Origin: Pseudocitrobacter faecalis
GTDB lineage: Bacteria > Pseudomonadota > Gammaproteobacteria > Enterobacterales > Enterobacteriaceae
NCBI GenBank assembly: GCA_003315335.1
Contig: QNRL01000001.1
Coordinates: 496,001 to 560,000, forward strand
Length of the DNA stretch: 64,000 nt
Direction: 5' to 3'
Position numbers and translations under genes: made by a program. This document shows positions 47,644 through 57,083 of this stretch, one piece after another (the stretch's first letter is position 1; every line of letters begins with the position of its first letter). Below the pieces are notes generated by a model that was given only the letters and a program-made list of their open reading frames with translations, did not search any database and was not told where the DNA came from.

Positions 47644-49208
47644 CAGTCAATCACCCTCCCCTTGAAGGCAAACAGCCCCTGTGGCCGCTTCTGGATAAAC
47701 AGTACAATCATCACCAGGATGGCGATTTTACCCAGCACCGCGCCAAGCTGCGGTTCGAGAAACTTATTCAGCACGCCCAGGCCCAGCGCGGCCACCACGG
47801 TGCCTGCCAGTTGGCCAACGCCGCCGGTCACCACCACCAGGAAGGAGTCGATGATGTAACCCTGTCCCAGCTCCGGCCCCACATTGCCCAACTGAGATAA
47901 CGCCACGCCGCCCAACCCGGCAATGCCGGAACCCAGCCCAAACGCCAGCATATCTACGCGCCCGGTCGGTACGCCGCAGCAATCTGCCATCCGGCGATTC
48001 TGTGTGACCGCCCGCACGTTCATTCCGAGACGGGTTTTATTGAGCAGCAGCCAGGTCAGCGCCAGCACGCCCGCCACGAAAACAATCACCGCGATACGGT
48101 TGTACGGCAGCACCAGGTTCGGCAGCGCGTTCCAGCCGCCCGATAACCACGCCGGGTTCGCCACTTCCAGGTTCTGCGTGCCAAATATTACGCGCACCAG
48201 TTGGATCAGCATCAGGCTGATCCCCCACGTCGCCAGCAGCGTTTCCAGCGGTCGCCCATATAAATGGCGAATAATCGTGCGCTCAAGCAGCATCCCAATC
48301 ACGGCGGTGATGGCGAAAGCCACCGGCAGCGCCGCCAGTGGGTAAAGTGCCAGCCAGTCCGGCGCGTATCGGGCAAAGACGTCCTGCACCAGCCAGGTCG
48401 CGTATGCGCCCAACATCAGCATTTCTCCGTGGGCCATATTGATAACGCCCAGCAAGCCGTAAGTAATGGCCAGGCCCAGCGCCGCCAGCAGCAGAATCGA
48501 GCCCAGTGATAAGCCACTAAACGCCAGCCCCAGCCATTCGCCCCATTTCAGGCGTTGCTGGATCTGTTTCAGGCTATCGGCAGCCGCCTCGCGTACCGCC
48601 GCATCCGGTTCGTTTTCTGGCTGGGTGAGACGGTTCAGACTCGCCTGTACCTGCGGGTCGCTGGCCTCGCCCAGTAATTTCACCGCCTGCAAACGCTTAT
48701 CCGGGCGGCTATCGGTTAACTGTAATCCGGCGACCGCGATACCCAGCGCCTGATGTACGGCGTTATTCTTTTCAGCTGCAAGACGCTGGCTGAGAAACGG
48801 CAACTGATCTGCCTGCGCGCTGGTCTGCAACGCCTGCGCCGCCTGCAACCGCACGGCATCGTCCGGGCTTACCAGTTGATGCGCCGACAGCGCACTGGCG
48901 ACCAGCCCACGCAGGCGGTTGTTCATAAACACTTTTTTCGTCGCGCCTGCGGGCGCAGCGTCGCCCTCCAGCGGCGTCAATGTGCCCTGTTGTTGTGAAA
49001 AAAGCTGCCCCTGGGTGTCCATCACCACCGTTTCACGGTTCAACGCCTGTAACAGCGTCAGACGGGAAGCGTCCGGCGTTTGCGCCCACTGTTGCAACAA
49101 CTGCGCCTGCTGGCTGCGGTTCGCCTTGCCGTACTCTTCGGCGGGGCCGGCCAGCGCCGAGGTTGCCATCAACAGACAGCTAATAAAAAGAGTGCTTAAA
49201 ATTTTCAT
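47643..49208 (-). CDS. urtB: Urea ABC transporter permease UrtB
   Basis: UrtB is a LivH-type permease with an unusual N-terminal extension. The 521-residue product has a signal-like start (LFISCLLMATSALAG), a soluble helical region with HEAT-like repeats (about 25-220), then eight or so membrane segments beginning GLAFSGLSLGSILLLAALGLAITYG (near 230). The extension is usual for UrtB of the FmdE/UrtB group and presumably faces the periplasm. It is followed by urtC and preceded by urtA. Confidence 0.93.
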   Translation of the reverse strand: MKILSTLFISCLLMATSALAGPAEEYGKANRSQQAQLLQQWAQTPDASRLTLLQALNRETVVMDTQGQLFSQQQGTLTPLEGDAAPAGATKKVFMNNRLRGLVASALSAHQLVSPDDAVRLQAAQALQTSAQADQLPFLSQRLAAEKNNAVHQALGIAVAGLQLTDSRPDKRLQAVKLLGEASDPQVQASLNRLTQPENEPDAAVREAAADSLKQIQQRLKWGEWLGLAFSGLSLGSILLLAALGLAITYGLLGVINMAHGEMLMLGAYATWLVQDVFARYAPDWLALYPLAALPVAFAITAVIGMLLERTIIRHLYGRPLETLLATWGISLMLIQLVRVIFGTQNLEVANPAWLSGGWNALPNLVLPYNRIAVIVFVAGVLALTWLLLNKTRLGMNVRAVTQNRRMADCCGVPTGRVDMLAFGLGSGIAGLGGVALSQLGNVGPELGQGYIIDSFLVVVTGGVGQLAGTVVAALGLGVLNKFLEPQLGAVLGKIAILVMIVLFIQKRPQGLFAFKGRVID

Positions 49209-49291
49209 CGTGTCGGTGTCTTCTTTTGTGGCCCGACGACGCCGGGCCAGCCAACCGTTGGCAGAGGCGTCATCCGCCCCCGCCGCTGCGA

Positions 49292-50563
49292 TTATTTACC
49301 GCCCGTCTTCACCGGACTTTCCGATTTTTTATCATTGCCCGGAATGTACGGGCTCCACGGCTGCGCGCGCACCGGTTGTTCGGTCTGCCACACCACATTG
49401 AACTGGCCGTTATCTTCGATTTCGCCAATCATCACCGGTTTATGCAGGTGGTGATTAGTGGCGTCCATGGTGAGGGTGAAGCCGCTCGGCGCAGCAAACG
49501 ATTGATTCGCCATCGCTTCCCGCACTTTATCGACATCCGTGGTGCCTGCTTTTTCGACAGCCTGCGCCCACATGTGGATACCAACATAGGTCGCTTCCAT
49601 CGGGTCGTTGGTCACCACCGTATCGGCGTTCGGCAACTTATGCGCTTTGGCATAGGCGCGATAATCCGCCACGAATTGGCTGTTCACCGGGTTGCTGACC
49701 GATTCAAAGTAGTTCCACGCGGCCAGGTGGCCCACCAGCGGTTTGGTGTCAATGCCGCGCAATTCCTCTTCGCCGACAGAGAACGCCACCACCGGCACGT
49801 CTGTGGATTTAATGCCCTGATTTGCCAGCTCTTTGTAGAACGGAACATTGGAGTCACCGTTGATGGTGGAGATCACCGCCGTTTTACCACCTGCGGAGAA
49901 TTTTTTGATGTTAGAGACGATCGTCTGATAGTCGCTGTAACCAAACGGCGTATACACCTCTTCAATGTCTTTATCCTGAACGCCTTTTGAATGGAGGAAC
50001 GCGCGCAGAATTTTGTTGGTGGTGCGTGGATACACGTAGTCGGTGCCCAGCAGGAAGAAGCGCTTCGCCCCGCCACCGTCTTCGCTCATCATGTATTCCA
50101 CCGCCGGGATAGCCTGCTGATTAGGCGCGGCCCCGGTATAGAACACATTTGGCGACATCTCTTCACCTTCGTACTGCACCGGATAAAACAGCAGGCCGTT
50201 CAGTTCTTCAAATACCGGCAGCACTGATTTGCGCGACACCGACGTCCAGCAGCCAAACACCACGGCGGCTTTATCCTGGCTCAGCAGCTGGCGCGCCTTT
50301 TCAGCGAACAGCGGCCAGTTGGACGCCGGATCAACCACCACCGGCTCCAGCTTTTTACCCAGCACGCCGCCTTTGGCGTTGATTTCATCAATGGTCATCA
50401 GCGCCATATCCTTCAGCGGCGTTTCTGAAATCGCCATCGTGCCGGAGAGCGAGTGCATGATGCCGACTTTAATGGTGTCTGCTGCGTATGCCTGTAACGA
50501 GATGCCCATGCTCAAAAACGTCGCGGAGAGGGCAAAAGCTTTCAGTAAAGAACGTCTTTTCAT
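49292..50563 (-). CDS. urtA: Urea ABC transporter substrate-binding protein UrtA
   Basis: UrtA is the periplasmic urea receptor. The 423-residue product starts at ATG 50563 with a Sec-type signal (KRRSLLKAFALSATFLSMG, then SLQAYAAD). The type I periplasmic-binding fold (IKVGIMHSLSGTMAISETPLKDM; VVFGCWTSVSRKSVLPVFEE) is characteristic of the UrtA/FmdD/AmiC-like group. It begins 58 bases after the gntR-type gene and is separated from urtB by an 83-base gap, the widest inside the urt group. Confidence 0.94.
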   Translation of the reverse strand: MKRRSLLKAFALSATFLSMGISLQAYAADTIKVGIMHSLSGTMAISETPLKDMALMTIDEINAKGGVLGKKLEPVVVDPASNWPLFAEKARQLLSQDKAAVVFGCWTSVSRKSVLPVFEELNGLLFYPVQYEGEEMSPNVFYTGAAPNQQAIPAVEYMMSEDGGGAKRFFLLGTDYVYPRTTNKILRAFLHSKGVQDKDIEEVYTPFGYSDYQTIVSNIKKFSAGGKTAVISTINGDSNVPFYKELANQGIKSTDVPVVAFSVGEEELRGIDTKPLVGHLAAWNYFESVSNPVNSQFVADYRAYAKAHKLPNADTVVTNDPMEATYVGIHMWAQAVEKAGTTDVDKVREAMANQSFAAPSGFTLTMDATNHHLHKPVMIGEIEDNGQFNVVWQTEQPVRAQPWSPYIPGNDKKSESPVKTGGK

Positions 50564-50597
50564 CACTAAACCCCTAAATAATATTGATTAATGTCTC

Positions 50598-50613
50598 CGC
50601 AGATGCGGAGCGG
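50598..50613 (-). other. Short hairpin between the GntR gene and urtA
   Basis: CTCCGC-AGAT-GCGGAG is a perfect six-base stem with a four-base loop in the 57-base gap. No T-run follows, so it is not a strong terminator. It may protect or process the transcript before urtA. Confidence 0.45.
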
Positions 50614-50620
50614 GAACGTC

Positions 50621-51295
50621 TTACAACCTGGCCTGCTGAAGCCGGTGCAGGGTAATTTTTCTGACCTCGGCTTTACTCTGTGAAATGTGTTCCGTCAGCA
50701 GGCGCTGCGCCTCTTCTCTTTGCTGACGCAGCACCGCCTGCAAAATGCGCGCGTGCTCCTGATAGGTGGCATCCACGCGGTCCTCGCGGGTGAAGTCGAG
50801 ATGGCGAATAATGCGAATCTTTTCTGTCAGCTCGATATGTACGCGCACCATTTCTTCGTTGCCGCTGGCGCGCACCAGTGTGGTATGAAAAGCCTCGTCA
50901 TGGCGCGAAAGCGTTTTGCCAGGCGCCATGCGCGGAGCGTCTATCCAGAAATCCACCAGCGGCGCGAGGTGGTTGTGGCATGTTGCGGGCGGCATGTCGC
51001 ACAGGCGCTTTACCGCTTCACACTCCAGTACGATGCGAAAGTCGTACAGCGCTTCGAACCATGCGAAGTCAAACGGTTTGACTTGCCAACCGCTCCGGCT
51101 GTACACCTGCACGTAGCCCTCCTGTTCGAGACGAAACAGGGCCTGACGCACCGGCGTACGGCTGGCGGCCATCCGCTCTGAAATTTCGTTTTCGCTGAAA
51201 TGCTCACCGGGCATCAGGCGAAAATCGAAGATGTCATTTTTCAGCGCGTGATAGATGCGCTCACCAAGGCCGGGGCTACGTTTGCTGCTTTCCAT
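50621..51295 (-). CDS. GntR-family (FCD) transcriptional regulator of the urea operon
   Basis: A 224-residue DNA-binding regulator. The N-terminal winged helix of GntR type is at about 10-70 (RIYHALKNDIFDFRLMPGEHFSENEISERMAASRTPVRQALFRLEQEGYV), and the C-terminal FCD ligand domain has the usual R-x3-E start (DFRIVLECEAVKRL) and metal-binding His (HDEAFHTTL). It sits inside the operon between the urea carboxylase and urtA, only nine bases after the former. A GTATAC-type operator upstream of atzF is a likely target. The ligand is not known; allophanate or urea are possibilities. Confidence 0.9.
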   Translation of the reverse strand: MESSKRSPGLGERIYHALKNDIFDFRLMPGEHFSENEISERMAASRTPVRQALFRLEQEGYVQVYSRSGWQVKPFDFAWFEALYDFRIVLECEAVKRLCDMPPATCHNHLAPLVDFWIDAPRMAPGKTLSRHDEAFHTTLVRASGNEEMVRVHIELTEKIRIIRHLDFTREDRVDATYQEHARILQAVLRQQREEAQRLLTEHISQSKAEVRKITLHRLQQARL

Positions 51296-51304
51296 TCCGC
51301 CCCC

Positions 51305-54300
51305 TTACTCCAGCCACAACAGCGCATCACCGGGGCTGACCGGGAGACCCGGCTGACAGGCGATGCGTTTCACTGTTCCCGCTTTAGGTGCGTGGATTGC
51401 CAGTTCCATTTTCATCGCTTCGACGATGATCAGTGGCTGCCCGTCCGTCACCTCATCGCCCGGTTTTACCAGCACTTTCCAGATGTTGCCGTTCATATCG
51501 CCGGTCACGGCGAACGCATCATCATCGGCTTCCTCGATGACGACCTGATGCGGGCGTTCTGCGTCGACGGCTTGTTCATCGAGCTGCCAGCGCGCGACTT
51601 CGCTTTCAAAGGCCAGCGCCTGCTTCTCGCGGAAATCGCGAATCTCGTCGGCGTTGGCCTCAAGGAAGCGCAGATGCTCGGCAAAATCGAATTCGCTCTC
51701 TTCGATGCGCACGGTGGCACGTCCTTCACGAAAATCGTCACGCAGTTGATTGAGTTCGCTTTCACTTACCGGATAGAAGCGCACCTGGTCGAAGAAGCGC
51801 AGCAGCCACGGTTCGCCCGCCGCGAACTGACGGTTTTTGAGGAATTTGTTCCAGATAGGCAGCGTGCGCCCGACCAGTTGATAACCGCCGGGGGAGTCCA
51901 TGCCATAGATGCACATATACATGCCGCCAATACCGACCGTGCCTTCGGCGGTAAAGGTACGCGCCGGGTTGTATTTCGAACTCAGCAGGCGGTGACGCGG
52001 GTCAATCGGTACAGCGCAAGGTGCGCCCAGGTAAACATCACCCAGCCCGAGGATCAGATAGCTGGCATCGAAAATCGTCTCACGCACCGCCTCGCGGCTC
52101 GCCAGCCCATTGATGCGCTGAATGAAATCAACGTTATTCGGCAGCCACGGCGCGCTGGCGCGAACCGTATCCTGATAGCGGCTGACGGCGTCCAGCGTGG
52201 CGGTGTCTTCAAAAGCCATCGGCAACCAGACAATACGCGACGGGACTTTCATCGCGCTGACATCGCCCATGTGCGACTCCTGCTCCAGCAGAAGCGTAAC
52301 CAGCGCCTGCTGGCTGATTTCGCGACTGTCGTAGCGCACCTGTAGCGAGCGCACGCCCGGCGAAAGTTCTTTAATGCCCGGATGCGATAAATCGTTCAGC
52401 CGCGCCATCAGCAGATGCACGCGCAGGCGCAGCGCCAGATCGAGGACGTTGTCACCGTATTCAATCAGGATGTAATTATCCCCCGCCTGGCGATAGACGA
52501 TGGCGGGCGTTGTCGCGCTGGCGGGCAACGACACCAGCGCCGCCGCCGAGACGCCATCACGCGCGGCCAGCGATGGCACGGCAAATGTCGCCAGATGGCT
52601 GGACTGGAGCGTATCGATCGTGCGGTCCATCGCCTTTTCCCTTGCGACGGCATCGGCCACGCTTATCGGGTAGAAGCGAATCGTGTCGCCGGGCTTCACC
52701 TGCCCCACTTTCCACAGCTCCGCTTTCGCAATGGTAACCGGGCAGACAAATCCACCGAGGCTTGGCCCATCGCGCGTAAGGATCACCGGGAAGTCGCCGG
52801 TAAAATTAATCGCGCCAATGGCGTATTCGCAGTCATGCACGTTGGAGGGGTGCAACCCGGCTTCGCCGCCGTCCGGGCGAGTCCATTCCGGTTTTGGGCC
52901 AACCAGTCGTACGCCCAGGCGATTAGAGTTGTAATGCACCTGCCATTCGCTGGCGAAAAAGTCATCAATCGACTTTTGGCTGAAGAAATCCGGTGCGCCG
53001 TGTGGGCCATACAGCACGCCGATGCGCCAGCTATCGCCATACTCTGGCACCAGCGACGCGGCCAGCGCCTGCGGTTCGCTCACCGGTGCAGGCGTAGTAC
53101 AGGCGCTTAGCTCCGGGCGCGAAATGGGCAGCAGATCGGCGACTTTCAGCGTGCGTCCGGCGTGGCCGCCAAACTGGCCCAGCGCGAAGGTGGAACGGCT
53201 TCCAAGATATTCCGGCACATCAAAACCGTTACGTACGGCGAGGTACGCGCGACAACCCGCTTTTGCGCGCCCAAGGCTGAGGGTTTGCCCACGCTTAACC
53301 GTGACCGGCTGCCAGAGCGGCACGCGGGTTTCATCCAGCAGCGCCTGACAATCAGCCCCGGTGAGGGCAATGACCGCGTCTGTGTGAAAACGCAATACTG
53401 GCCCCTGAAGCGTAAATTCCAGCCCGGCGGCGGTGTGGTGGTTGCCGACAATGCGGTTCGCCAGCCGAAAGGCGTAATCATCCATCGGCCCGGACGGCGG
53501 TACGCCAATATCCCAGTAACCGAGGCGCCCCGGATAATCCTGAATACTGCTCCAGGTGCCGGGCTGCAGCACTTCAATCACCGGCGATTCTGCCTCTACG
53601 CTATCAAGCCAGCGCGTCCAGACGCGGCCTTCCGTGAACGCCTCGCTTGACGTTATCTGACGCAGATAATCGAGATTGGTGGTAATACCGTGCAACCGCG
53701 TGGCATTCAGCGCCTGAGCCAGTTTGTCCAGCGCCGCCTCGCGGGTATCCGCATGCACAATCAGCTTGGCGATCATCGGGTCGTAAAATGCAGAGACGTC
53801 ACTGCCCGTCGCCACGCCGCTATCAATGCGTACACCGTCCGGGAAGGCGACTTCCGTTAGCACGCCGGGGCTCGGCTGGAAGTTCTTCAGCGGGTTTTCC
53901 GCATAGATGCGCACTTCCATCGCCGCGCCCTGCGGGGCCTGCGCCAGACGCGCCCAGTCGATGCTTTCACCGGCGGCGACGCGCAGCATACACGCCACCA
54001 GATCGAGCCCGGTAACGCACTCGGTGACCGGATGCTCCACCTGCAAACGGGTGTTCACTTCGAGGAAGTAAAATGCGTCCTGCTCGGGGTCATAGATAAA
54101 TTCCACCGTACCTGCGCTGCGGTAATTCACCAGCTTGCCCAGCTCAACGGCGGCATTCAGTAGTGCTTCGCGCGTGGCTTGCGGCAGATTCGGCGCGGGC
54201 GTCTCTTCAACGACCTTCTGATTGCGCCGCTGAAGAGAGCAGTCGCGCTCCCCCAGGGCAACAACATTGCCGTTGCCATCGCCAAAGATCTGCACTTCGA

Positions 54301-54922
54301 TATGCCGGGCGCGATCGATACAGCGCTCAATAAACACGCCGGCATCGCTAAAGAACTGTTCGCCGAGACGACGCACGCTCTCCCACGCCTGCACCAATGC
54401 TTCACGGTCGGCGCAGCGTGTCAGGCCGATACCGCCGCCACCCGCCGTGCTTTTAAGCATCACCGGATAGCCAATTTTCTGCGCCGCGTTTAGCGCCTCG
54501 TCAATGGTGTCCAGCAGCCCGGTACCCGGCGTCATCGGCACACCGGCCTGCGCCGCCAGTTCGCGCGCTCGGTGCTTTAAGCCGAACTCACCAATCTGCT
54601 GTGCCGTCGGGCCGACGAACGCGATACCCGCCTGCTCGCAGGCATCGGCAAACGCCAGGCTTTCTGAGAGAAAACCGTAACCCGGCCAGATAGCCTGCGC
54701 CCCGCTTTCCTGTGCGGCAGCGATGATTTTGTCGATGCGCAGATAACTGTCGCTGGCTTTCTCCCCGCCCAGCGCCAGCGCGATATCCGCCTGTTTAACG
54801 TGTTCAGCGTTTTTATCCGCGTCGGAATAAACCGCGACGCTGGTAATGCCCAGACGCGTTAAGGTACGGATAGCGCGGCAGGCGATTTCCCCTCGGTTAG
54901 CAATCAGGACGGTGTTAAACAT
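51305..54922 (-). CDS. uca: Urea carboxylase (biotin-dependent)
   Basis: This ATP- and biotin-dependent enzyme carboxylates urea to allophanate. The 1205-residue product starts at ATG 54922 behind AAGGAG. In order: biotin carboxylase with IANRGEIACRAI, the ATP-grasp KSTAGGGGIGLTR and EVNTRLQVEHPVTE (about 1-450); the KipA-like AHS2 domain (DYPGRLGYWDIGVPPSGPMDD); the KipI-like AHS1 domain (HLLMARLNDLSHPG onward); and the C-terminal biotinyl domain with VEAMKMEL. The start overlaps the atzF stop by eight bases, so the two enzymes are coupled. No carboxyguanidine deiminase (CgdAB) genes are adjacent, which argues for urea rather than guanidine as substrate. Confidence 0.95.
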   Translation of the reverse strand: MFNTVLIANRGEIACRAIRTLTRLGITSVAVYSDADKNAEHVKQADIALALGGEKASDSYLRIDKIIAAAQESGAQAIWPGYGFLSESLAFADACEQAGIAFVGPTAQQIGEFGLKHRARELAAQAGVPMTPGTGLLDTIDEALNAAQKIGYPVMLKSTAGGGGIGLTRCADREALVQAWESVRRLGEQFFSDAGVFIERCIDRARHIEVQIFGDGNGNVVALGERDCSLQRRNQKVVEETPAPNLPQATREALLNAAVELGKLVNYRSAGTVEFIYDPEQDAFYFLEVNTRLQVEHPVTECVTGLDLVACMLRVAAGESIDWARLAQAPQGAAMEVRIYAENPLKNFQPSPGVLTEVAFPDGVRIDSGVATGSDVSAFYDPMIAKLIVHADTREAALDKLAQALNATRLHGITTNLDYLRQITSSEAFTEGRVWTRWLDSVEAESPVIEVLQPGTWSSIQDYPGRLGYWDIGVPPSGPMDDYAFRLANRIVGNHHTAAGLEFTLQGPVLRFHTDAVIALTGADCQALLDETRVPLWQPVTVKRGQTLSLGRAKAGCRAYLAVRNGFDVPEYLGSRSTFALGQFGGHAGRTLKVADLLPISRPELSACTTPAPVSEPQALAASLVPEYGDSWRIGVLYGPHGAPDFFSQKSIDDFFASEWQVHYNSNRLGVRLVGPKPEWTRPDGGEAGLHPSNVHDCEYAIGAINFTGDFPVILTRDGPSLGGFVCPVTIAKAELWKVGQVKPGDTIRFYPISVADAVAREKAMDRTIDTLQSSHLATFAVPSLAARDGVSAAALVSLPASATTPAIVYRQAGDNYILIEYGDNVLDLALRLRVHLLMARLNDLSHPGIKELSPGVRSLQVRYDSREISQQALVTLLLEQESHMGDVSAMKVPSRIVWLPMAFEDTATLDAVSRYQDTVRASAPWLPNNVDFIQRINGLASREAVRETIFDASYLILGLGDVYLGAPCAVPIDPRHRLLSSKYNPARTFTAEGTVGIGGMYMCIYGMDSPGGYQLVGRTLPIWNKFLKNRQFAAGEPWLLRFFDQVRFYPVSESELNQLRDDFREGRATVRIEESEFDFAEHLRFLEANADEIRDFREKQALAFESEVARWQLDEQAVDAERPHQVVIEEADDDAFAVTGDMNGNIWKVLVKPGDEVTDGQPLIIVEAMKMELAIHAPKAGTVKRIACQPGLPVSPGDALLWLE

Positions 54923-56717
54923 GATGCGTCTCCTTGCGGCCAACCCAGTAGCGCCAGCCTTTAAATTCAGTGATATCGGTGGCGTCATCCAACGCCACCG
55001 GTTCGCAGATAAAGCCTTTCACCCAGCGCCCGTCGGCCAGTTCCAGCGAGCCAATCCCCAGCGGGGCGGGAATTTCAGCGACAAACTCACCAAAGCGCGC
55101 CAGCGGGATATCCCACAGCTCCACCTGGATGGCTGCGCCATCGGCATAACGCGCGATACCCGGTTTCGGCGGCTGCGTGTTCGCCAGCGCAAAAAGCCGG
55201 TAGCGGGCGGCAGTTTCTGTCGCTTCAACAAACACCGCATCGCGCTGAGTCAGCTGGAAGTTGAGCGGCATGCCGCGCAGATGCGCGCCGACAACAGCGA
55301 CGCGAACGTGATGCGCGGAAGGCGGCAGCGACGGAGAGATAGCCGGGAAGGCGTGTCCGGTTGCGCCCAGCGGCAGGGCTAACTGTTGCTGCCAGCGGCG
55401 GCCAAAATCGGCCAGCGTACGGTCATGCCAGGCCGGCGCGAGCAGCGTAATGCCAGCGGGTAAGCCATCCGCACGGAACTGGGCCGGCAGCGCGAGGGCG
55501 CTGAGATCCGCAAGGTTGGTGAAATTGGTGTACGTGCCAAACTGCGAATTAAAGCGAATGGGCTCGCGCGCCATATCAGCCAGGGTATGAATGGTTGGTG
55601 ACGTCGGCACCACCAGCGCATCAACCCCGGCGAGCGCAGTCTGAATCTTGCGTGCCAGCTCTGCCCGCAGATATTCGGCTTTAAAAGCCTCAACGGCGCT
55701 GTAGTTCAGGCCTGCGGCTATGATGGTATGCACCGTAGAGTTCATCTGCTCCGGGTGATTCAGCGTGTCACCCACCGCCGCGGTGCGCTCGGCCACCCAC
55801 GGGCCCTGGTAAAGCTGTTCCGCCAGTTGATAGAACGCTGTGAAATCGATGGGCTTTAGGGTCACGCCGCTTTCGCGCAGGGCACCGAGCGCCGCCTGCC
55901 AGGCCTGCTCTGCCGCGCTATCGTCAAAGAAGAGCAACGAGTCCGGAATGGCGAGTACCGGGTTTTGTGAAAAAGTCGCAGGCGCAGTGGCCGGATTGCT
56001 TCGGGAATAGGCATCCTCGGTGTCTAACCCTCCAGCGAGGGTGGCAACCTGCCAGGCATCGTCCACCGTCAGGGCAAACACCGAAAGCGTATCGTTCAGA
56101 CGACAGGCAGGGAAAACCCCGGTCGCCGAGAGCCAGCCTTTGGTCGGCTTCAGCCCGACAATATTATTAAACCCGGCAGGTACACGGCCTGAACCTGCGG
56201 TATCAGTGCCTAATGAAAACGGCACCAGCCCGCGCGCCACCACCGACGCAGATCCAGAACTGGAACCGCCGCTCACATAATCGGGGTTAAACGCATTCGC
56301 GACGGCACCGTAAGGAGAACGCGTGCCGACCAGCCCGGTCGCAAACTGGTCCAGGTTAGTTTTACCGATAAGGATCGCGCCCGCCGCTTTCAGTTTCGCC
56401 ACGGCGGTGGCGTCACGTTCCGCGACGTTGGCAATCGCCGGGCAGGCGGCGGTCGTTGGCCAGCCAGCGGCGTCAACGTTGTCTTTAATCGCAAAGGGAA
56501 CACCAAACAGCGGATAACGTTCTGGCTGCTGTTGGTAGTGCGGCAACAGAGCGTCTATTTGCTCGCGAAGCTGCGTTTCGCTGGCAAGCACGATCCACGC
56601 ATTATCCTGCGCAGTCAGCGATTGAAGATGGTCATTTAATAAGGCAAATACGTTGTCACTATTTCGCGCAATGGCCTGTTGCCATTCGCCAACTGTTTTT
56701 CCGGTCATCACTGCCAT
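54915..56717 (-). CDS. atzF: Allophanate hydrolase
   Basis: Allophanate hydrolase splits allophanate into ammonium and CO2, completing ATP-dependent urea breakdown with urea carboxylase. It has 600 residues from ATG 56717. The N-terminal amidase-signature domain (about 20-440) has the catalytic Lys (FAIKDNVDAAGWPTT) and the Ser-rich motif VSGGSSSGSASVVARG. A C-terminal domain of about 150 residues (HVRVAVVGAHLRGMPLN onward) is the gamma-glutamylcyclotransferase-like domain usual in full-length AtzF/DUR1,2. It is first in the operon and overlaps the urea carboxylase gene. Other ATGs upstream (56753) lie past the ribosome site AGGAATTCC. Confidence 0.94.
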   Translation of the reverse strand: MAVMTGKTVGEWQQAIARNSDNVFALLNDHLQSLTAQDNAWIVLASETQLREQIDALLPHYQQQPERYPLFGVPFAIKDNVDAAGWPTTAACPAIANVAERDATAVAKLKAAGAILIGKTNLDQFATGLVGTRSPYGAVANAFNPDYVSGGSSSGSASVVARGLVPFSLGTDTAGSGRVPAGFNNIVGLKPTKGWLSATGVFPACRLNDTLSVFALTVDDAWQVATLAGGLDTEDAYSRSNPATAPATFSQNPVLAIPDSLLFFDDSAAEQAWQAALGALRESGVTLKPIDFTAFYQLAEQLYQGPWVAERTAAVGDTLNHPEQMNSTVHTIIAAGLNYSAVEAFKAEYLRAELARKIQTALAGVDALVVPTSPTIHTLADMAREPIRFNSQFGTYTNFTNLADLSALALPAQFRADGLPAGITLLAPAWHDRTLADFGRRWQQQLALPLGATGHAFPAISPSLPPSAHHVRVAVVGAHLRGMPLNFQLTQRDAVFVEATETAARYRLFALANTQPPKPGIARYADGAAIQVELWDIPLARFGEFVAEIPAPLGIGSLELADGRWVKGFICEPVALDDATDITEFKGWRYWVGRKETHHV

Positions 56718-56730
56718 GTTGGAATTCCTG

Positions 56731-56742
56731 TTGGTATACAAG
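56731..56742 (-). promoter_or_regulatory. GTATAC-type operator for a GntR/FCD regulator
   Basis: TTGGTATACAAG contains the near-palindrome TTG-GTATAC-AA, the shape bound by several FCD-type GntR regulators. It lies 14 bases upstream of the atzF start and just after the predicted transcription start of the sigma54 promoter, a place suited to repression. Confidence 0.55.
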
Positions 56743-56755
56743 ATGGAATTCATAT

Positions 56756-56771
56756 AGCAACCGGCATGCCA
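56756..56771 (-). promoter_or_regulatory. Sigma54 promoter of the urea utilisation operon
   Basis: The minus strand reads TGGCATGCCGGTTGCT, a full -24/-12 element. Transcription would start near 56745, giving a leader of about 28 bases before atzF. A half-site TGCACC at 56835-56840 and a TGCAC on the minus strand at 56868-56872, 70-130 bases upstream, could be part of NtrC binding sites. Nitrogen control is therefore likely but unproven. Confidence 0.85.
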
Positions 56772-57083
56772 AATTATTAACTTACTGTTTTAAAACAAAT
56801 TAACTCATCACCATTATTATTTATAAGAATTAACTGCACCCTTTCAGAACATGTATGAGCGATAACTGTGCAAATAATCATCAGTAAAAATAATGACCAG
56901 TACTGACAGTGAAAAGATATTCCAATGATTAAGGGGCTTTCATTTTTAACCTGACGCAATGGGATCCGCGCTGAAAAAACAGCAATTAATCACGCAAATC
57001 GCCACGGCGAAGAGGAATTTCAACTAAGGTTTTCATCAGGTTGATTGCAGCGCTCCTGCTGTTTGCCGAAATGGAGAAAACCG

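Larger units (their letters stand above)
56718..57083. other. AT-rich divergent region between atzF and treA (366 bases)
   Basis: No gene is supported. The atzF side holds the GTATAC operator and the sigma54 promoter. The middle (about 56770-56960) is clearly richer in A and T than the flanking genes, as expected for enhancer and IHF sites. The treA promoter was not recognised. No ykkC-type guanidine riboswitch fold was found in the short atzF leader. Confidence 0.6.

Noticed and set aside
51200-52345. Plus-strand open frame of 381 codons
   Set aside because: Antisense to the urea carboxylase gene; composition and lack of family features mark it as a shadow.
56718-56790. ykkC-type guanidine riboswitch before the urea carboxylase operon
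   Set aside because: The predicted leader is only about 28 bases and no conserved ykkC stem elements were seen.
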